A stretch of 64,000 bases of DNA. Origin: Hexactinellida sp. DTS-2022 (Eukaryota; Porifera; Hexactinellida). The notes under the pieces are model-generated. The model was not told the DNA's origin, ran no database searches, and saw nothing but the letters and a program-made list of their open reading frames with translations. The stretch covers positions 992,001-1,056,000 of the forward strand of contig JAPNXP010000013.1 of assembly GCA_028753945.1 (NCBI GenBank). Reading direction: 5' to 3'. Made by a program: the position numbers and the translations under genes. Positions 1 to 11,059 of the stretch are shown piece after piece. Position 1 is the stretch's first letter, and each line of letters starts with the position of its first letter.

Positions 1-360
1 GGAATGTTGAACATTCCATTCTCAGAAATCATAGCAACCCTACCAAGTGACCCATCTTTCGACAGCGCACACTGTTCTGATTACAACTATGCATATAATA
101 ACCATATACGAAGTCATTTGATATGAGTTCGTGAATGCGGGCTTTTGTCCGAATAATATTAATGTGGTCATTTTGAAAATGCCTGATGGAGGTCATGATG
201 TATCCGGCGGAAGTGGATCCTACCAAAAATCGAGTACCCAAGCAATGGTCCATATGTGGAAAAAATTTGGTGCTTTGGTCCGGGATGTCCACATCCTTTC
301 AAAATATGGGCTTAAGCTGCCCTACTATAATTCTATTTGTAATAATTAATCTTTAATTAA
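1..360. other. Window edge with unassigned overlapping ORFs
   Basis: Two overlapping reading frames of about 70-90 codons lie here on opposite strands, and neither resembles a family I recognise. The first 17 bases form a perfect short palindrome (8-bp arms around one G). I would not call a gene here without transcript support. Confidence 0.3.
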
Positions 361-1085
361 TTTAAACATTTAAAGTCTTCACAAATTCAAAGATTAATTA
401 AATTATATTACACTAAGATGAAATGTAATTTGAATATTGAAATTCTACTTAGATTAAACATTGGGGAAGTGTAATCAGAAGGAGCACACACCCATCCCGT
501 CTGTGAGGGGCTTTTTTTTCTCATAATTTTGAAACATAAAGTACTTAGAGATTATAAATAATACTCAATTAATTAACATAAGTATTTGCATTGTTTTACA
601 AAGTTGGATTCGGGTAATAGATTTACCGCTGCTAATATCGGTTAACGGTTACAGATTTATTGACTTTCTAACCGACTTGTCAAATGATATGTGTTTTTAT
701 ATTCTTAGATAACAGAGTAAATTACGTACTACGTGTATAGATATTGTCTATAAATTACAAAATAAATATTTTTTCTATGCTATATAATAAAGCAGCATTG
801 TTCCGTCATATAATCAATGTACTGTAAGAATATACTATATGGGCTTTTAAACCATACAGAAATAGACAGTCTACTTAAAGAAAGTCATAGAAATCACATG
901 AGATAGTATCCCAATAATATCTGAATATAAAAGTAACAAATAACAAGTAAGTAGATTTATTATCAAATATTAATGAGTGTAGAAAGAATAATACATAAAT
1001 GAAACAATTAAGAAGAGATTGAGCATAGGAAAGTGAAAAATTCACGAAAAATAAGAAAAATAATCAAATATTAAATCTAAAATTA

Positions 1086-1182
1086 GAGCTGTGCCGAGTG
1101 CATTTTCATTTGGAGGAGTGTACTACATTTGGGGTTCAATTACAAATAGTGCCTCCATAAAGAAAATACCGTAGGCACAGCT
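1086..1182. repeat. Small inverted repeat, MITE-like
   Basis: The left end (gagctgtgcc) pairs with the right end (ggcacagctg), and inner blocks (tttggagg / gcctcca) also pair. A related arrangement with 'cagctgtaccg' and 'tttggaggcac' occurs near 25428-25530, so this is a repeat family and not a gene regulatory hairpin. Confidence 0.5.
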
Positions 1183-1262
1183 GTAATAATAGATTTTTTC
1201 TTCTAAGGCTGAAATTAATTTAAATGTAGCGAGCCCTTCGTCTCGTTATAATACCTGGCCTT

Positions 1263-1330
1263 CAGTGGCGGCGCCACGGGGTGGACTGGGGTGGACTTGT
1301 CCACCCCACCTTCCCGAGGGGTTAGACTTT
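1263..1330. mobile_element. Solo hAT-type terminus
   Basis: Starts CAGTGGCGGCGCC, the same end as the complete hAT MITE at 31984-32140, followed by 'ggggtggac' repeats. I could not find a matching opposite end nearby, so this is probably a truncated copy. Confidence 0.45.
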
Positions 1331-2112
1331 CTACATAGCCTAAATTTGATTTTCCACATTTGTAATACTTAGGAATTCTGTGAAAATATTGCATCTCAAG
1401 ATATATTATTTGTTTTTAACTATTTCCACATTTTATATTTATTACACTATCATTCAATTACCCTTGTTTTCGATTTATATATTAATTCGAACTTTTTCCA
1501 TCATGACATCATTTTTTGCGTTGGTCCCATTATCTATTAATTGATGTTCTGAGTTTAATTAATTAACAATTACCTTCGCGACTCAATGTCAGAATTGAGA
1601 TTGGAAAATCTTGTACAAATAAGCATTGAACGAGATATGGCAGACAGGATAGAACTTGATAGCCTCATGGAGAAATTTAAAACAGTTGGAAGTCGAAAAC
1701 TACCAATCTGACAAACAATTATTCAAGAAACCTATATACGTACCTTTTAAAGTAAATAATTACTTACTAATTGAGTGGATTAAATTTTTTCGTTATTAGT
1801 TTGATTTTTTTAGGGCTTGGAAATAAGTCTAAATTTACATTACAGCTAGAAGATGGACATTTTCCGCTAATATAGAGGGGAAATACATAAATGAAACAAA
1901 TAAAAAAGGATGTTATAAATAAAAAGTTAGGGTCAATGAAATCATTGAAATAAATAAAAAGATATGGATTCGAAAAGAATAGTAACTATAAAATAAGTTT
2001 AGAAATAAATATGAATAAATAGAGTTAGTCCTATACGAGAAATTATAGAAGTGAGGTTTGCAAGAGGAGAGAGGAGTGCAAGGAATATAGGAGCAGTCAG
2101 TAGACTAACTCC

Positions 2113-2301
2113 TTATACAAGGGATGACATATCTGATTGTAGAGTGTATCCAGACAAACAAGAACATATATAGGAACCTACTGTGTTAGTACAGTTGTGT
2201 TCACAGTTGTTGGAAGTAGAACACTCGTTTATATCCACACATAAGTTGTTGGTTGCATTTAGTGTATATCCATCTATGCAGTCACAGTACGCACTGCTGC
2301 T
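2113..2301 (-). CDS. EGF-like (calcium-binding type) exon, orphan
   Basis: On the minus strand an open frame reads a classic calcium-binding EGF module: a C-terminal half (YCDCIDGYTLNATNNLC), then VDINEC, then CSTSNNCEHNCTNTVGSYIC and CSCLSGYTL. Cysteine spacing and the D-I-N-E-C calcium motif fit cbEGF domains of extracellular proteins. An acceptor-like 'ttaacacag' precedes it on the minus strand, and the frame ends with TAA at 2113-2115. It is either one exon of a larger gene or a leftover. No neighbouring exon was found; the multi-EGF gene at 62-64 kb is on the same strand but too far to join. Confidence 0.7.
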   Translation of the reverse strand, partial: SSSAYCDCIDGYTLNATNNLCVDINECSTSNNCEHNCTNTVGSYICSCLSGYTLQSDMSSLV

Positions 2302-2417
2302 GTGTTAACACAAATTCTCTCCTAACTTCCGAAGGACAAATGAAAGTATCCTGGAAACAATGAAAATATTGGCTTGAACAGTTAACGTAATTGGAACTAT
2401 CACTTAAAGTAGATCTA

Positions 2418-2590
2418 CAGTAGTGTTCGCCTAATAGCAATTGCTCTAATAGCAATATTGCTCTATTAGCAAGTTACTTTTTGTCCCCAAGCGAGCATTT
2501 AATGTTAAATTTGTTCCTCTAATAGCAAGTTCGCCTATTAGCAAGGAAATTTCGTGCAAAATGCGACTTGCTAAGAGGCGAACACCACTG
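2418..2590. mobile_element. Tc1/mariner-type MITE, TA flanks
   Basis: 173-bp element flanked by TA on both sides. Ends CAGTAGTGTTCGCC and, inverted, CAGTGGTGTTCGCC. The interior has several 'ctaatagcaa' motifs. A fragment 'cctctaatagcaagttcgcctat' is repeated near 43753 and 50680. No coding capacity. Confidence 0.75.
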
Positions 2591-2883
2591 TATATCCATT
2601 TATTAGGAAATCACTGATTACATATAAATAGATACATTTATACAATAGTTCCAGTTTCACAAACAATTCTGTAACTCGGAAAGTATAAGAGCTAGACACG
2701 ATTTCTTTTTTTTCATAGATAGCTAATACAATAATAAAAACATGTAGGGGGGGATATGAAGCAATCGAATCACAGGAATCACCGGGGACATCTAGCCTTA
2801 TATAATTATATAATTATTAATAATAATCTTATAGAGTTCCAATACAGTGGACCAAAAAAAATTGAACAGTACCGTACCGTACC

Positions 2884-3172
2884 TATACACCTTCGCTAAT
2901 CCGAACAGGACTACCAAAATATTTTTCTAATAAAAGTGGGAAAAGATCGTAAATATAGGTATATTGCAATGGAAGTATAAAAAATAAGTCTCAGACAAGT
3001 ATTTTAAGTACACTAGGTGTTTAGTGCGGATATCAAGGTTTGTACAAGTTTGGTTCGGATTATCGAGATTCTCATTTATAGATGCCCATAGAAAATGCAT
3101 TACTTCACTAATCGGGAACAGAATTTTTTTGAATCGGAACACCTCTGTTCGGATTAGCGAGGGTGTACTGTA
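2884..3172. mobile_element. pogo-like MITE upstream of XPOT
   Basis: Left end reads tacaccTTCGCTAATCCGAAC and right end, inverted, TACAGTACACCCTCGCTAATCC. The same ends bound the 290-bp element at 58299-58588, and the interior matches it ('tagatgcccatagaaaatgcat'). It is non-coding. It ends about 90 bp before the XPOT start codon, so it probably contributes to that gene's promoter or leader. Confidence 0.75.
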
Positions 3173-3261
3173 GGTTATCTCATATCTCTATCAACTGCTA
3201 CCAGGGATTAGTACACAGCATGTAGTAGCTTTGACTATACTATTACCAATCCGACACTCTT

Positions 3262-6168
3262 ATGGATCCTAACCTGTCAGCCCTACTCTCCTCTCCAGAC
3301 ACAACCAGCCAGTCCCAGGCTCTCCTGTACTTCAACCAGCTGGTAGCGGAGCCGGACGGATGGACCCTGTGTGTTGACGCCGCTCGTGTCCCCTGTGCTT
3401 ACGACCAACACGTGACCTTCTTCTCTCTCCGAGTTCTGGAGGAGTTCTCTCGGACCCGATACTCGCAGGAGAGCCCGGACAGGAAACTGATGTTCCGCGA
3501 GCTCCTCCTCTCCTGGATGGGACATTCCCCCGGCCCCTCGCCCCCCTTCCTCCTCAAGAAGTGCCAGATACTAGCACACGTGTTCCTGCAGGACTACCCG
3601 GACAGCTGGCCCTCCTTCTTCTCGGACATACTCTCCCTGCTGCCCCCCTGCTCCCCAGGCCCCACTCTCCTATACCTGCACACCCTGCTATGCATTAACG
3701 AGGAGTGCATGGACAAGACCGTGCTGCGGTCCCCGCAGGAGCAGAGCCGAGCTAATCTCATCAAGGACCGGATGCGGGGGGAGTCGGTTGCCCAGCTGAC
3801 TGACTCCTGGCTAAGCATTCTCTCCTCGCCGCCTGGCGACACGCCGGAGACTCTCTGCACTGCCCTCAGAGTGGTGGGGCTGTACGCGCAGTGGATAGAA
3901 CTGCCATACGTCATAAACACACAGTTCCTAGAGCTGTTCCTCCAGCTGCTGGGTAAGGATGAGACGCGTATTTCTGTTGTGGAGACTCTACAGAGCATAC
4001 TGAGTAAGGGCATGGACAGGGCGAGTAAGCTAGAGCTTATAGAGATGCTAACTGGCCTGCTGGTAAGAGCCGGACTGCTGCAGGCTAATAGATCTGTCAC
4101 AGACTTTGATTTAGAATTCGAACTATCTCGCTACTTCAACCTGACTGGTACGCAGCTTATCGCGTCCTGTATATCAGCTGTTAGAGAGGATAATCAGCTG
4201 ACTGCTGCTCACCCGTACCTAGCCTCTCTACACGGCGTGTTCTCGTACATCTGCTCTATGTTAGCTTCTGAGGATGATGGTGTATCCGAGAATATCCTCC
4301 CCTGCTCCATTAACTACGTATCTCTGTTAAAGTCACATAGAGGCTTGCTAACAGAAGAAACATACTCTAAAGTAGCAGTGTTGCTATTGATATGCTTTGA
4401 TAAATTCAAGTTTGACGAGTCACACGACTTCGCTAATGAAGGAGAGAATGAAGTTCTATTCCTTGAATACCGCAAGGAGCTAAAAGTTCTATTCTCATCT
4501 ATCTGTGTACTGTTGCCCCAGCTAGTTCTCTGTGAGCTTGACAAACAGCTGACACACGTTATTGAGAGACTGCCATCACTGCAGTACATGGATGTAGAGG
4601 TACTGCTCTACGTAATATTCCTAACGGAAGAGTTTCTGCCCTGGAAACACCCCCAGCTGTCAGCTGACCTCTCTAACAGCTGGAACTTGATTCAAACTCG
4701 CCTGTTCGACAGCTCCATCTCTCTCTACCCACACGAGGCTGTCAGCTACCAGTTCCTAGAGAATATAGTCCGGTCTGTTCCCTTCATTAAGTCGCACACC
4801 GGCTATATCCCACTTATCCTCTCCACATTCCTCGACGAGAGGGGCGTCAAGAGTACCAACCCCAGAGTCCGTAGTCGGGCCTGCTTTCTGCTGGCCCGCT
4901 TCCTCAAGGAGTCGCGGCCCTCCATCAGAGAGCTGCCTGCCGACATGCTCACTAGCGTGCTGCTGCAGTTCGATCATAAACTGATCCGGGAGTCCCAGCT
5001 GGGAATAGAAGAGCTGCGCTTCCTATACGAGTCAGCTGGGATACTAATCATGTTCTCGTCTGCTCCCCAGGAGAACAAGGGCCCTCTACTGCAGTCCCTC
5101 CTAGCGCCTATCCTAGAACAGTTTCATTTGGCGTTCGACTCCCTACACTCCCTCCTGCTGCAGCTGCCACCGGGCCCTGGCCCAGTGCCACCTGAGGTCA
5201 CAGCCTTGTGTCGCTCCCTGCGCGACCTCATGCGGCTAGCTAGCTTCACCTCGAAGAGTGTGTCCTGTCAGCAGGTGGCGGAGGAGACGGGGTGTCTGCA
5301 CGTGTTCCTGCACCTGCTGGAGCACTTCTCGAAGGTGCTAGCTGTTCCTCTGGAGCAAGACACTCTGCAGGAGGGATTCAGGCCCTTCCTACACAGAATG
5401 GTTGTCGTGTTAGGCGCGGGGTTTCTCCCCTACCTACCCGAGCTCCTAACCAGGCTATTGCACGTACCCACACACTCGGGACTCCAGGAATGCTGTATTC
5501 TTCTTAACCAGATCCTCTCCGCTCATCCAGACCGCACGGCTCCTCATCTGGATCAGCTGATAACTCCCTGCATTTCCCCAGTGCTCTCTGCGCTCGCTAC
5601 AGCGCATAAGCAGGCTATGCCGGACCCAGATCCTCTGTATGATTTGGTCAGAGCCTATCTCTCCTTATCCCACACACTAGCTCACAACACTGTTCTGGTT
5701 AACCACTTGCTACAGCTGCCGCCGCCCTCTCTGCTCCCCTTTCTCTCCTCGCTCTCCCAGATTCTGCTCTCCTGTCCCCGCCCCGCTCTGCAGAAACAGG
5801 CTACCTCCGTCCTCAGACGGATAGTAGCGCTAAGAGACAAGTTCCCTGTGCCTCTCATAGAGTTCTCTTCTCACCAGTTGTTACCCGCGCTTTTTCTCAC
5901 GCCTGCCAAGCGGTCATTCAACCTGAACGACGGTCAGACGAGTCTCCTATTAAATGACGTCATTATCACCTCCCTTTCAATCATCCACAGAGACAGAGAC
6001 TCCCTAGTTGCATTCCTCACTGAGACCTATCTCCCTTCCCTCTCCATTCAGCCAGACCTGACACGGCAATACAAAGCTCTGATAACTCAGAATGAAGTGG
6101 ATGTTAAGACAATGAAGAACGAATTTGTTCTATTTTATTCTCAGCTACAATCACTCTACGACTTATAG
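3262..6168 (+). CDS. XPOT: Exportin-T (tRNA exportin), complete, intronless
   Basis: 968-residue exportin that, with RanGTP, carries mature tRNA through the nuclear pore. Length matches the human protein (about 960) and similarity is spread over the whole length. The N-terminus has the family pattern (ALLYFNQL, HVTFFSLRVLEEF). An Exportin-1-like block follows at about residues 95-245 (DYPDSWPSFFSDIL, then NLIKDRMR and VVGLYAQWIEL). The middle keeps NEGENEVLFLEYRKELK near residue 395 and FLDERGVKSTNPRVRSRA near 525. The C-terminus keeps FLTPAKRSFNLNDGQT and TYLPSLSIQPDL. The ATG is the first in frame and opens directly into homology; the stop is TAG. It is a single exon, GC-rich with many G/C-ending codons, in sharp contrast to its flanks. 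No poly(A) tract or target duplication marks it as a recent retrocopy. Every conserved segment is intact, so it is likely functional. Confidence 0.95.
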   Translation: MDPNLSALLSSPDTTSQSQALLYFNQLVAEPDGWTLCVDAARVPCAYDQHVTFFSLRVLEEFSRTRYSQESPDRKLMFRELLLSWMGHSPGPSPPFLLKKCQILAHVFLQDYPDSWPSFFSDILSLLPPCSPGPTLLYLHTLLCINEECMDKTVLRSPQEQSRANLIKDRMRGESVAQLTDSWLSILSSPPGDTPETLCTALRVVGLYAQWIELPYVINTQFLELFLQLLGKDETRISVVETLQSILSKGMDRASKLELIEMLTGLLVRAGLLQANRSVTDFDLEFELSRYFNLTGTQLIASCISAVREDNQLTAAHPYLASLHGVFSYICSMLASEDDGVSENILPCSINYVSLLKSHRGLLTEETYSKVAVLLLICFDKFKFDESHDFANEGENEVLFLEYRKELKVLFSSICVLLPQLVLCELDKQLTHVIERLPSLQYMDVEVLLYVIFLTEEFLPWKHPQLSADLSNSWNLIQTRLFDSSISLYPHEAVSYQFLENIVRSVPFIKSHTGYIPLILSTFLDERGVKSTNPRVRSRACFLLARFLKESRPSIRELPADMLTSVLLQFDHKLIRESQLGIEELRFLYESAGILIMFSSAPQENKGPLLQSLLAPILEQFHLAFDSLHSLLLQLPPGPGPVPPEVTALCRSLRDLMRLASFTSKSVSCQQVAEETGCLHVFLHLLEHFSKVLAVPLEQDTLQEGFRPFLHRMVVVLGAGFLPYLPELLTRLLHVPTHSGLQECCILLNQILSAHPDRTAPHLDQLITPCISPVLSALATAHKQAMPDPDPLYDLVRAYLSLSHTLAHNTVLVNHLLQLPPPSLLPFLSSLSQILLSCPRPALQKQATSVLRRIVALRDKFPVPLIEFSSHQLLPALFLTPAKRSFNLNDGQTSLLLNDVIITSLSIIHRDRDSLVAFLTETYLPSLSIQPDLTRQYKALITQNEVDVKTMKNEFVLFYSQLQSLYDL

Positions 6169-7657
6169 CAGTAAGAATCAGTTAGTATTTAGTATAGGTA
6201 GGTTAGTGTTTTCAATTTTGAGTTTAATACTTGCCTGTTTGATTATATTTGTTGAATTAATTAACTATTAATGCACCCGTATTTATTTACTAACATATAA
6301 TTCAAACTACGTACTACTACTGTCAGTTTTACCTCTAATTTATCAAACCTCGCGTGCCGCAACTGAAAGTTAATATTTAATATATTGGAAGAAATGTTAT
6401 TACAAATAGTATAGTATTATGTAAAATGTATAGTAATTAATGCGAAGGTTCACGAACTCAGATCAGGAATATCGTTATTGAGATACACAGTTCCGAGAGC
6501 CGAAGGTTGAAGTTCTCGGCCCTATTTTGGAATTTGTAGGTTCACGTGAACTATTACATTTCCTGTACTACTATAACTTATATATGAAATTTTATTTAAA
6601 TGAAACCGTTATAAGACTTGAGACAGCGTCTATTGATACCAGTCATAGGAAGTTCAGTGCTAACAGAGGCGCTAATTTGTGACGAGACCAGCGGTAGCGT
6701 TCTAACTACGCCAGGCGCATTTTAATCATAATAGACTACCGAGAAGTTATGTTCAGCACTGGCAACTATTTCGTGACAGAGACCAGCACAAGAGCGCTTG
6801 TGTCAATTACTGATTGGTAGTTTAGTACTGATACGAAATCAAACCTAGCAGTTTACATAATTGCTAGAGCAACATAGCTTAATAATATTTGCCTCCTTTC
6901 CAAATATATACAATGTTCATTAATGTATAAACCTATGGGCTACAGATAATCGAAGTTGCACAATTTTGTATAATACATAGAGTTAGGTTTGCTCATTGTG
7001 AACAATTTTTCGTCTGCTTAATTAATATGAAAAACTTTTTTTATGATTACAAGCCCTATGGTCCCAATTAACAACTTACGTGGCGTTTGTATTAAATTGA
7101 GTTCGCTTATTATGAAATATTTCTATTATGGCCACAATTGTCGGCCCTCTGAATGTTCATAATAAAGCAACCTGACTTTATTATGAAGCGGGGAAAAATG
7201 TACCCGTGTATTTCTCCGAATAAGCTTATTGTTTTCTTAGGCCAATTTTAGCTTTAATTTTTATTATTCCAAGAAAATAATATTTAGGTGATTCGAATTG
7301 TTCTGTAATTGCTGATTGAAAGATGTAGCCTTTAATTGCAGCTAACTTTGCTGACATTTAATTCTTCCAGTTTTTATTTGTTTAATTTATAATATTCAAT
7401 CTATTTCCAGGAACTGTACTACTTACTATACTTGTAACCATAGTATACTAATACATTTTTATATCAATGTATCTAATTTCATTATATATTCCAGAGAAGT
7501 GGGAAAGTTGTATTACTCAATAATAATGATTAGTAAATTTTAAAATTTTCATAAGTATATAAGAAATATAACTTTAAATATCAGCAATAAGTACAATGAT
7601 AAAATCCTTGCCACAAAAATACATTTTGGTTATATTCTTTATCGCGTATCGTTATAG
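6169..7657. other. AT-rich spacer after XPOT
   Basis: No gene recognised. It contains short inverted motifs near 6640-6830 (two copies of 'gagaccagc') and near 7140-7190, none with clear target duplications. The end of the spacer supplies a splice-acceptor-like sequence (atcgttatag) at the start of the next exon. Confidence 0.4.
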
Positions 7658-8074
7658 TTGATACAACTATCGTGTCTTGCTTCTGGTCTATCTACATGCA
7701 AAAACTCAACCTTGCTTAAGAAACAGGTTAGAATTAAGCACAATTTCACCCTACTGGTCAGGCTTTTTTCAATAGGGCCTGTGGTCCTATTAATCTCCGA
7801 ATATTTCGATACATCAGTCTATTCCTTAATCATAATATTCCGCGAAAATGAATACTCAGACTTTTCCAAATATGTATCGTTCTGCGAAGTGTCACACTTC
7901 TCTAATTCTGATATTCCCTATATTTCCATTATATTAAGCTGGGCTAGTGATATTCTGAGAATAATAGGATTATCTATTCTATTAATCCCGTATATTGGAC
8001 ACGGCCTGTTTACAATGTGTACTATTCTATGGAGATTGTGGAAGGGAAAGACTGGTTACAAAACTCACTATTGA
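7658..8074 (+). CDS. Probable last exon of a membrane protein, unrecognised
   Basis: An open frame of 138 codons directly follows an acceptor-like 'cgttatag'. It has no ATG start, which fits a terminal exon. It encodes two or three hydrophobic stretches: FTLLVRLFSIGPVVLLISEYF, a short one around YSLIIIF, and a longer one around IISWASDILRIIGLSILLIP-type residues. It ends in a basic tail (LWRLWKGKTGYKTHY) and TGA. 'ataaaataaa' shortly downstream could serve polyadenylation. The pattern suggests a multi-pass membrane protein of unknown family. I found no upstream exon with certainty, so this could also be a chance open frame. Confidence 0.4.
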   Translation: MIQLSCLASGLSTCKNSTLLKKQVRIKHNFTLLVRLFSIGPVVLLISEYFDTSVYSLIIIFRENEYSDFSKYVSFCEVSHFSNSDIPYISIILSWASDILRIIGLSILLIPYIGHGLFTMCTILWRLWKGKTGYKTHY

Positions 8075-8331
8075 AATCCCCTCCTTACCCCTCTTATCCG
8101 AGATAAAATAAACCAGAGAACAGACTTAGGACAAGATTTAGAGTGGTGATTGCTGTAGTATGATTGTGTTTAATTAATAGGTAACGACTCAACTAACGAG
8201 TTTAAACCGCTTGAAGAATTTTCTGATTATTAAATAAATGGTTTAGTTGATAACAATTTAAATGATAAAATGAATACTTTTTTGTAAATTGGAATAGATC
8301 ACCAGTGTTAATTCAATTTCTAAAGATACTA

Positions 8332-8682
8332 CCTTATTATAGGAAATTAACGCGCCATGTAATTAAAGCGAAGGAAATTAACGCGAATTGGAGCTGAACA
8401 TTTTCAAATACATGAAATTAACGCGAATATATTTTATAAAAAATTTAATGATTATTAATCTCCTGATTGAATACTATTATTGTGCCCCAATATGCTTCCA
8501 ATCAACTTGATAGACATGGTATATCCTTTCAACCTAGTTGCACATCTGAAAATATGTAGCTCGGAAGTTTGTCCATCCATTGTGTAATTTTGCTAAATAG
8601 CAAGAAATTAACGCTCCATGAAATTATCGCGAAGGAAATTAACGCGATATGGAGAAATTCGCGTTAATTTCCTATAATAAGG
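8332..8682. mobile_element. TA-flanked MITE with repeated 'gaaattaacgcg'
   Basis: 351 bp between TA dinucleotides. Both ends read CCTTATTATAGGAAATTAAC in inverted orientation. The interior repeats 'gaaattaacgcg' several times in both directions, so it may fold extensively. Non-coding. Confidence 0.8.
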
Positions 8683-8939
8683 TATATCAAGGATCTTTAT
8701 TATCAGCTCCAAGGTTCCATTTTCTGATTACTACAGTATAACCTCGTTAGTACTGTTGTATGACAGTACAAACACCAAGAGACCGTCAAAATGTGTTCGC
8801 CTTATCCAGGTTTCATATTAACCGATGTCATTTGTATTGAAAAGGCATTGTAGGGACTGAAATAGTGTTCGCATTAACCGTATTCGTACAAACTGTATTT
8901 AGTTCGGCAATATACGAATATTACAGTCTTTGTTTACAA

Positions 8940-9478
8940 CAGGGATCGCAAACTTTTGCAGCATACCGGCCTCATTTAGGTAAGTCATAACATTACCGGC
9001 CGCATCTAAAAAAATAAAATAGTTTTTTTAGGTATTAATTAATTGACTTATAGACTTACTATACGTTCAAAAATCACTAGTGGAGCCAGAAATGTTCAAA
9101 AGGGGGTGCCCAATAAACAAAGCCAGCGTAGCGAGCAACTTATACGGCGTCCTGGGGGCAAGCCCCCAGAGATTTTTCAAACTTATTGATATACACTAGT
9201 TCACTGATGTTTGCAGAACAAAATTAGCTAGTAAACTGTACACGTTAATTTAATTGTGGTTAGAGTAAAAAAGTCAGTTAAATGGCAATCCTATAGCATC
9301 TAGAATATATATATAAATTATGGCAAATTTAGAGTATTAAAGCATGCTAAAAATTCCTTAAAATGTACCAAAAATCCAAATTGTCCTCGTAGAACATTTT
9401 AGTCATTGCTGCTACCGGCCGCACCAAAGAAGCAATCCGGCCGCATGCGGCCTAAAAAGGCGAGTTTGCGAATCCCTG
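8940..9478. mobile_element. hAT non-autonomous element, 8-bp TSD GTTTACAA
   Basis: 539-bp element beginning CAGGGATCGCAAACT and ending, inverted, CAGGGATTCGCAAACT. Exact 8-bp target duplications GTTTACAA lie at 8932-8939 and 9479-9486. Subterminal 'ccggccgcat' and 'gcatgcggcc' motifs resemble those in the next element. The interior shows no transposase. Confidence 0.9.
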
Positions 9479-9610
9479 GTTTACAACATTAAATAATTTG
9501 CATAAATTGAAGTTGAATCTGAAGATAAAACATACTATAAACTACACATTAATATAGAGTATCTAGTCATTTGGTTTGTCACTTTGCGAAGGGTATCTGT
9601 TTATTTAGCA

Positions 9611-9950
9611 CAGGGTTCCGCAAACTAGGTTTTTCAGGCCGCATGCGGCCTGAAACAACCTTATGTGTTGGTTGATAGCCCAATGGCTATCAGGCCACAC
9701 ATAAGGACAAATCCACCCTTCTCACTAAATATTAATATCATCACTTTTATCATAACTGTATTACCTTTTGACTAGAATCCTTTAGGCACTTTTTGCTTAG
9801 TAATTATTATAGTTCTAGTATTACAACAACATAAATTACATAATAGTTTTGTTAGAAATTTCGAAAAAATTCTCGATATTGTTTGCGGCCTGTAGAAAAA
9901 TTTTGTTAAGATTATGTGGCCTGATATAAATGAAAGTTTTCGGAACCCTG
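9611..9950. mobile_element. hAT non-autonomous element, 8-bp TSD ATTTAGCA
   Basis: 340 bp with ends CAGGGTTCCGCAAACT and, inverted, CAGGGTTCCGAAAACT. Exact 8-bp TSDs ATTTAGCA are at 9603-9610 and 9951-9958. It shares the 'aggccgcatgcggcc' subterminal palindrome with the element at 8940-9478, so they are sister families. Confidence 0.92.
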
Positions 9951-10424
9951 ATTTAGCACATGTCCAGTTTCTATTTGAATAACATTCGATAATGGCAACA
10001 TTGTTCATAAGATTAATTGAACTTTCTGAATCATAATCATACTTGATACTTAAAATTCACCGCGTGAAACTGTTCAAAACAAAATTTTATGTACTAACCT
10101 AGTTTATACGTTTATCTTCATTTATTTCCCCAAGAACGTTTCATTTTCTGCTTTTGCAATATTATTTAATTTCCAGGACATTAAGCCTCCTCAATTTAGA
10201 GCGCGATCCTTTTGTTCTCCTATTGTATTTCCAGGATCGTATTTTTACATGATTCATATAATTTAGGATCAGATCCCGTAAGGGAATATGGGCATTTGGA
10301 TGGTAATAGTTATTATTGATTGAGCTTAAGTCTTCAAACTAGAATCTGACAATTAAATACGCAAAAAAATATCAATTCAATCAAAAATTGTCAGAATTTG
10401 ATTTAAATAAAATTTGTAGCTCGC

Positions 10425-10855
10425 GCGATTAGTGCTACGTAATATTTCCTACGTAATACTTAGGCTAAACCTTAACCTGACGCAAAAATCATTGCCCATC
10501 TTTCCTATGATCCAGTATAACGATAGGCCGTAAGTACCAGAATTCTTAATTTGACACAACTATTAAATACTTGCTTTACAAATAATACTTTAAATTCGTA
10601 CACATTTATTAAGGTCTTATACCTTAAGTCATTAACAATTTTGTTTAAATGCACTTTGGTAAATCCGTATTTAATATCAAACAACAAACACATCGTGTTG
10701 TTGGGACTAACACGTAATACGGTTTGACTAACGGAATATCTTACTGTCAAATTACACTAATTCAGCAATGCTCAACCTTTTTCAACCGTGAACCTCCCAT
10801 TGACTGTAATTTTGAGATCTTGTGGACCCCAGGTTGGGAACCACTGTCCTAATTA
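10425..10855 (-). repeat. Dispersed repeat carrying a hAT MITE (copy A)
   Basis: About 430 bp that matches 28700-29130 in inverted orientation (shared blocks around 'ggcctatcgttatactggatc' and 'aaatgtgtacgaattta'). Both copies carry the small CAGTGGTTCCC hAT element at the same internal place, so that insertion is older than the spread of the larger repeat. Confidence 0.7.
10763..10846. mobile_element. 84-bp hAT MITE (CAGTGGTTCCCAACC family)
   Basis: Ends CAGCAATGCTCAACC and, inverted, CAGTGGTTCCCAACC. Flanks cactaatt and tcctaatt match at 6 of 8 positions, fitting an aged 8-bp duplication. Confidence 0.7.
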
Positions 10856-11059
10856 GTAATTACATAATTTCAAAGTATTATTTACACCAAATAATAATAT
10901 ACATAAATACTTTCAAGAAAATGAGCAGGAAAAACAATCCAATTAGGAAATATATATATTATTTAATTTGGGTATAATGATAAGTTCTCTTATTAGCAAT
11001 AAACACTCACTTATGGTTAATAAAAGATGGATAACTTATACAGGGGTGAGGAGACTGGA

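Larger units (their letters stand above)
361..2110. other. AT-rich intergenic DNA
   Basis: No coding signal seen. It holds a small inverted repeat at 1086-1182 and a hAT-like end at 1263. A stretch near 600-690 resembles one near 57090-57170 (both contain 'ctaatatcggttaa'), so it is probably a dispersed repeat. Confidence 0.5.

Noticed and set aside
1..17. Perfect short palindrome at the window edge
   Set aside because: Too short to interpret, and the context to the left is missing.
3283..5507. Long open frames antisense to or overlapping XPOT
   Set aside because: They are shadows caused by the GC-rich codon use of XPOT and have no family similarity.
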